This document shows, piece by piece, positions 41,331 to 51,642 of a stretch of DNA of 64,000 bases (position 1 is the stretch's first letter; each line of letters begins with the position of its first letter). Position numbers and translations under genes: made by a program. This stretch comes from Cherax quadricarinatus (Eukaryota > Arthropoda > Malacostraca > Decapoda > Parastacidae), in NCBI RefSeq assembly GCF_038502225.1, contig NC_091293.1, positions 1,963,762-2,027,761 of the forward strand, read 5' to 3'. The notes under the pieces were generated by a model. It ran no database searches. It saw only the letters and a list, made by a program, of their open reading frames with translations, and was not told the origin of the DNA.

Positions 41331-43514
41331 ACGGAGACTGGCTATCGATTACTCTGAGACAATCAACAAATTTACGCTTCTTGATGGGTACCCTTTACCT
41401 CGAATTGATGATACAGTGAACGAAAACAATTGCTCAGTACTATGTGTTTAGCACAATTGATCTACAGAGTGCCTATCATCAAGTCCCTATAAGGAATGAA
41501 GATAAACCATACACAGCGTTTCAGGCTAGTGATGGCCTGTATCAGTTTACCAGAGTCCCTTTTGGAGTCACCAATGGGGTAGCCTGCTTCCAACGAATTA
41601 TGGATTCACTCATTCAGGAAGAGCAACTCATGGGAACTTATGCGTATTTAGATAATGTTACCATTTGTGGCAAGACCCAGGAGGAACATGATGCAAACCT
41701 TGATAAGTTTTTGGAAGCCGCCAAGAAGAAAAATATCAGTTACAATGAGGAAAAGTGCACTTTTTCAACTAAAAGGCTTAGCATCCTTCGTTATGTAGTG
41801 GAAGGAGGTTCAATATTCCCAGACCCTGAACGACTACGACCTCTACGGGAACTTCCAATGCCTCAAGACAAAAAGTCACTCCGAAGAACTCTTGGTCTCT
41901 TTGCTTATTACTCACAATGGATCTACAACTATTCAAGTAAAGTCCACCCATTGAGTGCTACCACATTTCCTGTGACAAAGGAAGCAGAAGCCGCTTTCCA
42001 TACTCTCAAACAGGACATTGAAAACTCAGTAGTTCAAGCCATTGATGAGTCCCTACCATTCGAAGTGGAAACGGATGCATCTGACATTGCCATTGCTGCA
42101 GTCTTATCTCAGGCAGGACGACCAGTAGCCTTCTTTTCGAGAACTTTTCAAGGATCAGAGAAGTGTTATGCTGATGTAGAAACGGAAGCCCAGGCCATCA
42201 TAGAAGCAGTTCGCCACTGGAGGCATTATTTAACTGGTAGACATTTCACCATAAGGACTGACCAACGGTCCGTGATGTATATGTTCGACAAGAAGCACAA
42301 AAGTAGGATAAAGAATGACAAGATATTACGCTGGAGGATGGAACTATCGTGTTATGACTTTGATATTCTGTACCGACCGGGTCAAGAGAACATCTCACCT
42401 GATGCATTCTCTAGGTCCCACTGTGGAGCAGCATGTCATGATTTGCAATCACTCTCAGCGCTCCACAAGGCTTTGTGTCACCCAGGAGTTACACACCTGT
42501 ACCATTTTGTCAAATCAAAGAACATGCCCTACTCAGTGGAAGATGTGCGACATGTGATCAGAGCATGCAGAGTGCATGCCAAATTTTCATCAGCCAGAGA
42601 AGACTCATCTCATAAAATCCACCCAGCCTTTCGAGAGACTGAATATAGATTTCAAAGGACCTCTACCAAGCATAAATCAGAATAGATATTTCCTTAACAT
42701 AGTAGATGAATATTCAAGGTTTCCCTTTGTGTTCCCATGTGCAAATATGACTGCTTCAACTGTTATTAGTTGTCTTTCACAGTTGTTCTCTATTTTTGGT
42801 ATGCCAGCTTATATCCATTCAGACAGGGGATCCTCGTTCATGAGTAACCAACTTCAGGAGTTTTTGGCTAGCAAAACAAGCAGAACAAGCTACAACCCTC
42901 AAGGCAATGGTCAAGTGGAGCGGTTCAATGGTACTGTATGGAAGGCAGTTACAATGACATCGAAGTCGCGCAATCTACCTGTTGAACACTGGCAAACTGT
43001 CCTACCTGAGGCTCTTCATTCTATTAGATCATTGCTGTGCACAGCTACTAATGCAACCCCTCATGAAAGACTCCTCAACTATTCACGTCGTTCCTCTACG
43101 GGAGCCTCCGTGACCACTTGGTTATGTCATCCTGGACCCGTTCTCCTGAAGAGTCACCGTAGGATGAACAAGACGGATCCTTTAGTGGAAGAGGTAGAGC
43201 TCTTGCAAGCTAATTCACATTACGCCCACATTCGCTACCAAAATGGTGAAGAGACTACAGTATCTATAAGACATTTACCCGCAGCTGAAATCCCCATTAG
43301 TGTGGAATCTAAAGATACACCAATAGATGTGAAAGATGCTTCGTTTTCTCCTGGAAAGCCCCTTGAGACTACCCCTTCAGAAATAGAGGATTCTGCTCCA
43401 GCAGTTAGTCAAACCCCGCTGGAAAATATTGAACCTGGTGAAGAGGCTCAAGGGCTACGAAGGTCGGGACGTGTACGTCGCCCACCTAACAGTTTGGGAG
43501 ATTACTGTCTCTGA
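41261..43514 (+). pseudogene. Gypsy pol: RT, RNase H, integrase (two frameshifts, catalytic change)
   Basis: RT motifs: [48 protein letters not shown] and YLDNVTI, where the catalytic YLDD has become YLDN. RNase H follows with [18 protein letters not shown] and [11 protein letters not shown]. The integrase zinc finger ([20 protein letters not shown]) has His in place of the last Cys. The catalytic core ([30 protein letters not shown]) keeps Asp, Asp and Glu. The frame breaks near 41420 and again near 42575, where the open part restarts as [11 protein letters not shown]-terminal tail of about 120 residues ends at 43514. It is non-functional. Confidence 0.9.
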
Positions 43515-43520
43515 TATTTT

Positions 43521-43640
43521 AGAAGGGGGAGATTGTAGTGATACTGCTCCTGTGGGGAGCAGCAACAGGATAATACTGCACCATCTCCCGGGGCCCTTAA
43601 CAACAACAACAGTTTGGTGTGTGTCATGGGCGCCAACACA
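43521..43640 (+). other. Gypsy polypurine tract and start of 3' LTR
   Basis: AGAAGGGGGAGA at 43521-43532 is a polypurine tract. It is followed directly by TGTAGTGATACTGCTCC, a normal LTR start with TG. No second LTR copy exists in the window for comparison. Confidence 0.7.
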
Positions 43641-43718
43641 TGGTGTGTGATTCTCTTCTTTTATATCAATATATTAGTGATGCAGATTACATGGTGAGTT
43701 TAAATATGTGGCCTGTAG

Positions 43719-45332
43719 TTATAACTTTTCTCTTGACATATGCAAGACATCACCATCCCTGTAGAAGCAGTTATTAGATGTACTAGCCATTATATTTTGT
43801 TGTTGCAGAAGTACTATGAAGATTCTATGTTCAATAAAGCCTAGAGATAAGGCCTCTGTTTCTATCACAACAGCTACCTCAGCTAGGCCATCATTACCGA
43901 CATTAGCTGCAATCTTTACGTTGGCTACTTTTGTGTCCGGGTTATTATCACTATCAGTACTATTGTTACCATTATTACGATTAGATCCACCCTTACAAAT
44001 AGCTATGTGGTGTCTTCCCTTGTTACACTGATAACAATGGTGCAAGTTAGCACGGCAATCCCTTACATCATGATTTCCTAGACACCTGATACATCTAGCA
44101 AGCTCTTCCGATCTTTCCACTTTAACATCCCATGAATTATAGGCATTACAGCTCTTAGAGAAATGAGTACCGTTGCAGAAGATACAATCTCTCCTTTCTT
44201 TGCCTGACCTCTTATCAACTGGGCTACCCTTATTGTGGTACTTCCTCCTCTTGCTTTGATGTGGAGAACCACTATTACTGCCCCCTGTCACTTGATATGT
44301 GCCTACGTAACCCCGTTTAATAGATGACTTATGATTATTGATATTGGGATAAAGTTTCCTTTTGTGGAACTTGACAGGTGCACTGGGGTCTGTAGACGTG
44401 GTATTCCTAGAGGTAATGGGTTGGCTGGTCTGCAGTTGGACAATTAGCTCCTGCAGGCCCACTCTTATTTCTTCCAACCCGAAGTAACCCTTGTGATATT
44501 TGTTAGATAACCACTCTACTGTCTTGTGGTTCAATTTATTCTGAATCAAGGCACTCAACAACCACTCTGCTCCTTCCAGATCATATTTATTACTCAAGGT
44601 CTTAAGAGTGCATTCTAGTTTGATCCTAAATTGCTGTAAGCTCTTGCGGTTGTGATCTTGAGTCTTCAAACTAGCCAAATTAGCTACTAGATCCAGCCTA
44701 CTTTGCTCCAAGTTACCGTAAGTGACCTCCAACAAGTCAACTGCTTCACTATAGGAGTCATCTACATTTGGGAATGTTTGTATGAGAACATGCACATCTC
44801 CCCTTACTTGTCCCTTTAAATAGCATAATTTGGTAACACTTGCAAGATCACTCGTATCATGTACGACTGCTTTAAAGATAGACCAAAACTCCTCCCAGTT
44901 TTCTCCTGGATTAAACACAGGCATGCATAATTCTGGGAGTTTTGGTAGACACCTCTGATTTTCCTTACTAGGTTGACCAACAACATTGTCTACACCCTTT
45001 ACCTTCTCTAAAGCCTTAGTTTTGCAGGACACAATGTTGTCCTCCACTTCATAATATTGATCCAGCAGCCGCTCCCTTTCAGCATCATCTGCACAATTCA
45101 CCAGAAGATCGCTCTCACAGTCCTTATACCACAATTTATATGACTCATATCTACTTTCTAAGGCATCTAGGTGTAGCTTTAATTCATCAGGGTTTACTGT
45201 TTCTTGTCTCATTAACTCCATACACTTGTTGTATGATTTAGTAACATGACCCTTCCGAGCTTGTAGTGATGCTTTCTTTGCTTTGGCATCCATGGACTTG
45301 CCAGCCGCACTAACTTCCTCAGACCCAGCCAT
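43719..45332 (-). CDS. BEL/Pao gag polyprotein with zinc knuckles
   Basis: I choose ATG 45332 (MAGSEEVSAAGKSMDAKAKK); an upstream Met adds eight residues without family resemblance. The frame has a gag-like N-terminal helical region, the BEL gag signature LPKLPELCMPVFNPGENWEE and FWSIFKAVVHD, KLCYLKGQVRGDV, LLEVTYGN and QQFRIKLECTLKTLSN. It ends with zinc-knuckle cysteine clusters CIFCNGTHFSKSC, CIRCLGNHDVRDC and CYQCNKGRHHIAIC. It would form the virus-like particle of the retrotransposon. The frame is open to 43719, but the last residues may already be beyond the break, as no protease (DTG) follows. It is not mobile without pol. Confidence 0.88.
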   Translation of the reverse strand: MAGSEEVSAAGKSMDAKAKKASLQARKGHVTKSYNKCMELMRQETVNPDELKLHLDALESRYESYKLWYKDCESDLLVNCADDAERERLLDQYYEVEDNIVSCKTKALEKVKGVDNVVGQPSKENQRCLPKLPELCMPVFNPGENWEEFWSIFKAVVHDTSDLASVTKLCYLKGQVRGDVHVLIQTFPNVDDSYSEAVDLLEVTYGNLEQSRLDLVANLASLKTQDHNRKSLQQFRIKLECTLKTLSNKYDLEGAEWLLSALIQNKLNHKTVEWLSNKYHKGYFGLEEIRVGLQELIVQLQTSQPITSRNTTSTDPSAPVKFHKRKLYPNINNHKSSIKRGYVGTYQVTGGSNSGSPHQSKRRKYHNKGSPVDKRSGKERRDCIFCNGTHFSKSCNAYNSWDVKVERSEELARCIRCLGNHDVRDCRANLHHCYQCNKGRHHIAICKGGSNRNNGNNSTDSDNNPDTKVANVKIAANVGNDGLAEVAVVIETEALSLGFIEHRIFIVLLQQQNIMASTSNNCFYRDGDVLHMSREKL

Positions 45333-45449
45333 GGTTAGGGAATTAATAATCACCAATTATACGACTGAAGTAGACACTTTGTGTGAGTAATTCTTGCACT
45401 TGTATAAATCCTAGCCACCCATGTGCTAGTAATTAATTAGGCTAGTTAT

Positions 45450-46792
45450 CATCCACCACACGACCGATTAAATTTGTGTACCCTATACCCACTTTCTTCA
45501 GTCACTTAATTATTAAGTAATTAATTCAATTAATTTTTCACTGATTGCATCCGGTTCAGGAAGGACCAGCGGTTAGATGTGGAAAATTTTATAGGAGTGA
45601 TTACTTGTACGTACCTCGACATTACATGCATACGAGTAATCTCCTTGGGAGACAACAACGATGTTGTTTACCATAGTCACCCATGTAGACATGTGAGAAA
45701 ACTTAACCACCTCTGGTCACTGCAGGTGGCCCCCTCGACCCTCACAATCTTATCCATATCTATCCGAGACCAGTATAAATTGGGTAGCACCCTCAAGTAT
45801 GGTGCTACTAATTAATTGTGGACTGTATAGATTATATTAGTTTAACTGAATGAGGGGGGGGGGGTAGGTTACACATGGATATACCCATCAAGGAAAAAAT
45901 GCTTGTACATAATCCCACCACTTACCAGATATTCTCTGGGGGTCACTTGATGTTGCTGGATCACCCATAACCTATCCAATTACAACATACCTAACTGGCC
46001 AGTATCAGTCTGCTATAACTAGAAGGGCTACTTAACTGTGGGTGATTGATACTCCTTATTTCCTCCATTCACCATCTCATTTTGGTGTCCTGCTACGCCG
46101 ACACGGTTCTCATTCCAGCAGGACGAGGTATCCGTTGGTTTGTCCCGGTTTAGAAGTCGTGACTCAATGAACTTCACCTTCCTCGTCACGGGAACAACGA
46201 GGTGTAACTTGTTCACTCGGAGCAAGGCGACTTATTTCACTTCATGCATTCTCTTAACTTAGCGTTATTATTATTAATTACATTACAATTCACAAGGCGA
46301 TTTAATGTCTCATAATTATTATACACATTAGAGATCACTCCATTAAGATCTGAGACCGATGAGTGATGATTAAACCAAGGGTAATTTTCCCCAGGACACA
46401 GTCCATGGTGACGTGCCAGTCACCCGGTCCTACCCTTATTCACCCATTTTACCACTCTATTACGGTGGTCCCGTAAATCACGTTCCCTCACTCTCCACCA
46501 GGAACAGTTACCACACTTCCTATTATGAATTGAGGCCTATATTAATCCTTAGGCCACCGTGAATGCCAATTTCCTGGTTCCATGCTTTCCCAGCCTCCCC
46601 ACTACATTCAAAAACACTCCCCCCACCACGTGCCCCAGTTCGACCTATACCCCCGCACATCTGCGCAGGCGCAGCGGGAACCCAGTTGGTTCCATTCAAA
46701 ATACAAATACATTTTGACCCAAATCAACACATTAAACACTTATTAGGCACTATAGCTTCGGAAATTAAATAATTTCCACAGCATCTATGCAA
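45450..46792 (-). repeat. BEL copy A LTR/leader region
   Basis: It is homologous to 48320-49965: both contain tccggttca-gaaggacca, gatcacccataacctatcc, tatccgttggtttgtcccgg and the CCGATGAGTGATGATTAAA block, and both end in taggcacta-gcttcgga. The exact TG...CA borders cannot be fixed by eye. Confidence 0.75.
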
Positions 46793-47811
46793 CTCTTTTT
46801 AGGAAATGAAATTTTATTATTACCATTGGGAAAATTTTTCCCCTTGTGAAACTTGACAGATACCTCAGAGTTATTATGTGTTGCATCTTTAAAATGAGTT
46901 AGTTGGCTGGTCTGCAACTGAACAATTAATTCTTGTAGACCTAGTCTTATTTCCTCCAGACCAAAATAACCTTTGTGATATTTGTTTGAGAGTCATTCAA
47001 GTGTTTTACAGCTTAATTTATTCTGTACCATGGCACTCAATAACCAGTCTGATTCCTTCAGATTATATTTATTACTTAAAGTTTTGAGAGTGCTCTCCAG
47101 TTTAACTCTAAACTGCTGTAAACCTTTGTAAGTGTGATCTGGAGATTTTAAATTAACAATGATATTCACTAGATCCAACCAACTTTGTTCTATATTACCA
47201 TAAGTGACTTTCAACAAGTCAACTGCTTCCTTGTAAGAGTCATCTACATTAGGAAAGGCTTGTATGAGTATGTGAGCATCTCCTCTTACCTGTCCTTTGA
47301 GGTAAAATAATTTAGTTACACAGGCTAGGTCACTCCCATCATGCACAGCTGCTTTAAAATTTGACCAAAACTCCTAGTTTTCTCCAGGATTAAATACAGG
47401 TAAACATAATTCTGGGAGTTTTGGCAAAGACATCTTACTTGTTGGAGCAGACTGATTAACTGCCTGGTTTACACATTTTAATTTATTCAAGGCCTGACTT
47501 TTACAAGAAAGAATCCTTTCCTCTAATTCATAATACTGATTAATCATAAGATCTACTTCATTCTCATCTACACAGTTTACTAACAAATCTCCTTCATATT
47601 TGTTGTAATATAATTTGTATGAATCATATCTATTACCTAAAGCATCTAAATACAATTTTAAATCATCGGTATTCACAGTTTCTTGATTCATTAATTCCAA
47701 ACATTTATTATATGCCTTGGTTTCATGACCCTTTCTAGCTTGCAATGATGCTTTCTTTGCTCTATATTCCATATGTTTGTCTTCTATATTAATTTCCTCA
47801 TTTTCAGCCAT
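46793..47811 (-). pseudogene. BEL copy B gag, truncated and frameshifted
   Basis: It starts at MAENEEINIEDKHMEYRAKK (ATG 47811) and parallels copy A gag: ASLQARKGHETKAYNKCLEL, LPKLPELCLPVFNPGEN. A stop (47374) and frameshift follow, then HDGSDLACVTKLFYLKGQVR and LLKVTYGNIEQS, with another stop at about 46993. The sequence ends near 46800, before the zinc knuckles. It differs from copy A at many residues, so the two come from different subfamilies and not from a recent duplication. Confidence 0.85.
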
Positions 47812-47884
47812 GATGCAGTGTATTAAATTCAACTTTATTAATAACACTGATTATGTACTAAATTATGCACTTTATAAAGGTAAA

Positions 47885-48320
47885 TAGTACAACTTACCTT
47901 TGAATAAATCCTAGCTACCTGAGCTTAGTAATTACATGTAAGAAAATTATATAAATTTTAAATGTACATTAATACAAACCTTTAGCCAGCCTTGGCTTAT
48001 CAAAATTAATGTTATACAAATTAATAAATCCTTGCCAGAATTTAGCATAGCAAATTAATATTATACACAATATAATCTTTAGCCACACTTTTCTTATCAA
48101 TTACACATACACTGATCTAAATCTTGGCCAGAATTGTCTTATCAAATTAATATTATACAAATACATTAATTTAAATCCTAGCCACCTTGGCTTTGCAAAA
48201 TTATTATTCACATTAATATAATTAGCTACACTTGGCTTATCAATTATACATACACTTATACACATCAATATAATCTTTAGCCACACTTGACTTATCCAAA
48301 TTAATATTGTAATAATTATA
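47885..48320 (-). repeat. Degenerate tandem repeat in BEL copy B leader
   Basis: About seven imperfect copies of a 50-65-bp AT-rich unit (ctttagccacacttggctta, tcaaattaatattatacaa). Copy A has only a trace of it (atcctagccacccatgtgc). Confidence 0.75.
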
Positions 48321-49965
48321 ATCCACTACACATTAAGTAAATTTGTGAACTTAACATCCACCTCCTTCTGTCATTTCACATATAATTATTAAGTAATTAA
48401 CTAATTAATGACTTCACTAATTACCTCCGGTTCAAGAAGGACCAACAGGCAAATTAATTGTGGAAAATTGCATTTATCTGAATGTATCATTATGTACATA
48501 ACAGTAAATGAACAAAGATAATTATTATTTATCAGTTTGACAAGTAGAAATATGGGACACCTAGGTCGCAAAAAATGTCCCCCTTCCATACCTACCACTG
48601 TCATATCCACAAGTTGCTCTGGACCTATTAATCATGAATGAAATATACATCACCAGGAATGCTGGTTAATTTATAAATTTGTGGACTGTATATTAAATTA
48701 AAAAACGATTATATATAAACACATTTATATAACAGAAGGAGAATATATCTTAATCATAACACTCACCAATTTGACTGGAAATCAAGGTGTATCATACTCA
48801 GAAAACCTCTGTCTATACATGAAAATAACAACTGGCCAGAGTTATAACATAACAGACTTACCTGAGGTTTCTGGAGCTGTCTTGTCCAGTTGCCTGATAT
48901 CTCAAGTTATGCAGGAATGCACATCCATCAATTTCGCCTCCTATTTGAGAGATGTCAGCCCAATTTTAACCTCTAGAGCACGAAAAATTCTTCCCATTAC
49001 ACTAACGTTATATCCAATTCAAAATAACAATGGCGACTGTCTCTTCTTTTAAAAGTACACTTTTATTAAATACAATATAGGGCATCTATTTACCTTTAAA
49101 TTACCGTATTTCTGGAAAATATACAGTATTTTCCACAGGTCACTTGATGTAGCTGGATCACCCACACCCTATCCAATTACAACATACCTAACTGGCCAGT
49201 ATCAGTTGTTATAACTAGAAGGGTTACTTAACTATGGGTGATTGATGCTCCTTATTTCCTCCATTCACCATCTCATTTCGATGTACTACTACACTGACAC
49301 GGTTCTTATTCCAGCAGGACGAAGTATCCGTTGGTTTGTCCCGGTTTAGAAGTCGTGATTCCATAAAAACTTCACTATCCTCGGGACAGGAACCACGAGG
49401 TAAACATGTGCACACTCACTCTGAGAATGGCAGCTCATATCGCTTCAACGATTCCTTAACTTAGTGTTATTATCACTGATTATTTCACAGCCCACCATAG
49501 GGTTTAACATCTCATAACTAGTATACACGTTAGAGGTCGCTCTATTAAGATTTGAGACCGATGAGTGATGATTAAATCACAGGTATTTTTCCCTGAACAC
49601 ACTCCATGGCATCTACCATTATTCACACATTTTACCACTTATTACAGTGGTCCTGTAAATCAAGTTCCCTCACTCTTCACCAGGAACAGTTACGACACTT
49701 CCTATTATGAAGTGAGGCCTATATTAATCCTTAGGCCGCCGTGAACGCCAATTTCTTGGTCCCATGCTTTCCCAGCCTCTTAACTCATTTCAAAACACTC
49801 CCGCCCCTGATGCCCCGTCTCGACCTCTGCCCATCAGCACAGGCACAGAGCTTCCCTGTTGGTTCTATTCCATTTTCAAATACATTTTTTTTGACCCATA
49901 TCAACACATTAAACACCTATTAGGCACTAAGGCTTCGGAAAATTTAAATATTTTCCACACTGCGG
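48320..49965 (-). repeat. BEL copy B LTR/leader region
   Basis: It is homologous to copy A (45450-46792) but longer, with about 350 bp at 48770-49130 not found there. It includes a minus-strand AATAAA (near 49065), which may be the LTR polyadenylation signal. No real gene: the 93-codon plus-strand frame at 48771 has no recognisable motif. Confidence 0.7.
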
Positions 49966-50059
49966 CCGGGCGGAAGTCGTTGTTAGACAATTTAAATAAT
50001 GTGGAGTACAATTTTCCCATCTTCACTGGCCACCTGGCGTGGGAACTCCAACATTGGTA

Positions 50060-50638
50060 TTTACATAATCACCAATTAATTCTTTCCACCTGTTAACTCC
50101 TCAGGTAGGGCTCCATCCAAAGCACACTCAAGCTTCCATGCTTCTGGTATTAACAGTTTCCCTCTTATTGTAAGGTGTAACACTAAGCCTATACTCTCTG
50201 GGTTAATTTATTGGGCATACTGGAATTATCAGACTTTAACAATAACAAGTATCTCTCAGTATCCCAAGTCAGCCACATTACATTACTGCATACAGGCACT
50301 TCAACTCCAGGGCTATCCATATTTATTGATCCCTCAAAATGGACTAATTACTGTTCCATTCCCTCAGGGGCATCCTTGCACCTTGCATTATTTCATTAAC
50401 CCCTTCATATATCCTTATTAGTTCCTCTTCAGTTGACGTCACACCCGGAAATTGTCCACATAAGATTATTTACCCAATTACTTGGCTCAGTGGACCACCT
50501 GTGCATTTGTGTGCATTTATCGTCGCCTGAAGTAGGAACAATTTATTATTTAACTGTTTATTAATTATATCATTATAAGCAGTCAACAATTTTGGTGTTT
50601 TGCTCATTTTGCAGAGCTGGGCCTTTAACTGTCCATAT
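50060..50638 (-). pseudogene. BEL/Pao pol remnant (reverse transcriptase region)
   Basis: Translated fragments in several minus frames match the BEL RT plan: QLCKMSKTPKLLTAYNDIINKQ, EIMQGARMPLREWNS (the LREW-SN motif) and LTWDTERYLLLLKSDN. Stops and frameshifts occur throughout. The remnant is cut at 50638 by LINE-A copy 4 and fades out before 50060. It lies upstream of the copy B LTR, as expected for the end of another BEL element. Confidence 0.7.
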
Positions 50639-50826
50639 GCTAGTGTACTCGCATATAATCTAGTGATACCAGTGAATAGCAGAATACAGTGTTGCAGTAG
50701 CAACTAACCAGTATTATAATGGTACTTAGTGGAGTGGAGTGACTATCATTAGTTTCTCTTTTCTTGAAATACCAGACGTATACTGTGAATTTCATATAAC
50801 CTGTAGTTACCAGCAGTCGCAATATA

Positions 50827-50839
50827 CACAACGAGAAGC
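50827..50839. repeat. Left copy of 13-bp direct repeat flanking the 378-bp array
   Basis: CACAACGAGAAGC here equals 56019-56031. The uninterrupted form in LINE-A copy 2 (near 23920, cacaaccagaagc) shows it was single before insertion. The CACAAC part may overlap the element end. Confidence 0.88.
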
Positions 50840-51382
50840 TGAAGATTGAGACACTTATACAGCATATGGGAATCTTTATTCAGGAAACGTTTCGCCACAC
50901 AGTGGCTTCATCAGTCAAATACAAAGAGGAAGGCGTAAGGAGAGGAGGAGTATGAGGTAATCAGTCCCTCAGCCTGGAGTCGATGTGTTCAGTCCATCAA
51001 TCTTGTAGAATGTACAGCATAGGGCCGTAGACGTGGCTTATATACTGTAGTGAGGTGAGGTGAAGCAGGCGGAGGCGGGGTCATAGTGGTACCATCCACT
51101 AGTCGAAGTAGGTCTTCGTCCAAAGGTTGAACAGGTGTTGAAGAATTCTTTGTAACAAGATCCCATGATGCTGCAGTGTCTGACAGTTGTGATGAATGGT
51201 TTGAAAAACCGACAAGTTGAAGATTGAGACACTTATACAGCATATGGGAATCTTTATTCAGGAAACGTTTCGCCACACAGTGGCTTCATCAGTCCAATAC
51301 AAAGAGGAAGGCGTAAGGAGAGGAGGAGTATGAGGGACTGATTACCTCATACTCCTCCTCTCCTTACGCCTTCCTCTTTGTA

Positions 51383-51463
51383 TTGGACTGATGAAGCCAC
51401 TGTGTGGCGAAACGTTTCCTGAATAAAGATTCCCATATGCTGTATAAGTGTCTCAATCTTCAA
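51383..51463 (+). ncRNA. Candidate hammerhead ribozyme (representative of 15 in the array)
   Basis: Core box CTGATGA (51388-51394), an extra A, stem II GCCAC-TGT-GTGGC, and core box GAAA (51409-51412). Stem III can form between ACGTTT and AAGTGT (six pairs, two of them G-U), followed by the predicted cleavage triplet GTC (51451-51453). Stem I is short: TTGA with TCAA in the minus-oriented copy at 50908, weaker in the others. PLEs and animal retrozymes are known to carry type I hammerheads, which supports the idea. The extra A after CTGATGA departs from the classical core, so activity is uncertain. Confidence 0.5.
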
Positions 51464-51634
51464 CTTGTCGGTTTTTCAAACCATTCATCACAACTGTCAG
51501 ACACTGCAGCATCATGGGATCTTGTTACAAGAATTCTTCAACACCTGTTCAACCTTTGGACGAAGACCTACTTCGACTAGTGGATGGTACCACTATGACC
51601 CCGCCTCTGCCTGCTTCACCTCACCTCACTACAG

Positions 51635-51642
51635 TATATAAG
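51635..51642 (+). promoter_or_regulatory. TATATAAG box conserved in all unit families
   Basis: TATATAAG lies about 130 bp before the ribozyme-like core in each 378-bp unit. Equivalents are 19231-19238 in the 418-bp unit and 9818-9825 (minus) in the solo unit; TATATATA is in the PLE pseudo-LTR. Conservation between otherwise diverged families suggests a promoter element; this is inference. Confidence 0.55.

Larger units (their letters stand above)
41027..43640 (+). mobile_element. Gypsy/Ty3 LTR retrotransposon, 5'-truncated
   Basis: The element starts in the RT region next to the PLE pseudo-LTR, without gag, protease or 5' LTR. It runs through RNase H and integrase to a polypurine tract and the start of an LTR. 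Its right end is not defined; the LTR seems to stop before about 43700, where the BEL element begins. Confidence 0.85.
43719..46792 (-). mobile_element. BEL/Pao element, copy A (LTR/leader and gag)
   Basis: A minus-strand piece with LTR/leader (46792 to about 45340) and gag (45332 to 43719). The pol region is absent, since the sequence joins the Gypsy LTR near 43640-43790. The upper end at 46792 abuts the truncated gag of copy B. Confidence 0.8.
46793..50638 (-). mobile_element. BEL/Pao element, copy B (leader, truncated gag) with pol remnant
   Basis: On the minus strand a decayed pol remnant (50638 to 50060) is followed by LTR-like sequence (49965 to 48320), a repeat-rich leader (48320 to 47885) and gag (47811 to 46793). 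Two BEL copies joined through a shared LTR would give this order. LINE-A copy 4 interrupts the pol remnant at 50639. Confidence 0.72.

Noticed and set aside
48771..49052. 93-codon plus-strand frame as a host gene
   Set aside because: It lies in BEL leader/LTR sequence, has no motif and no counterpart in copy A.
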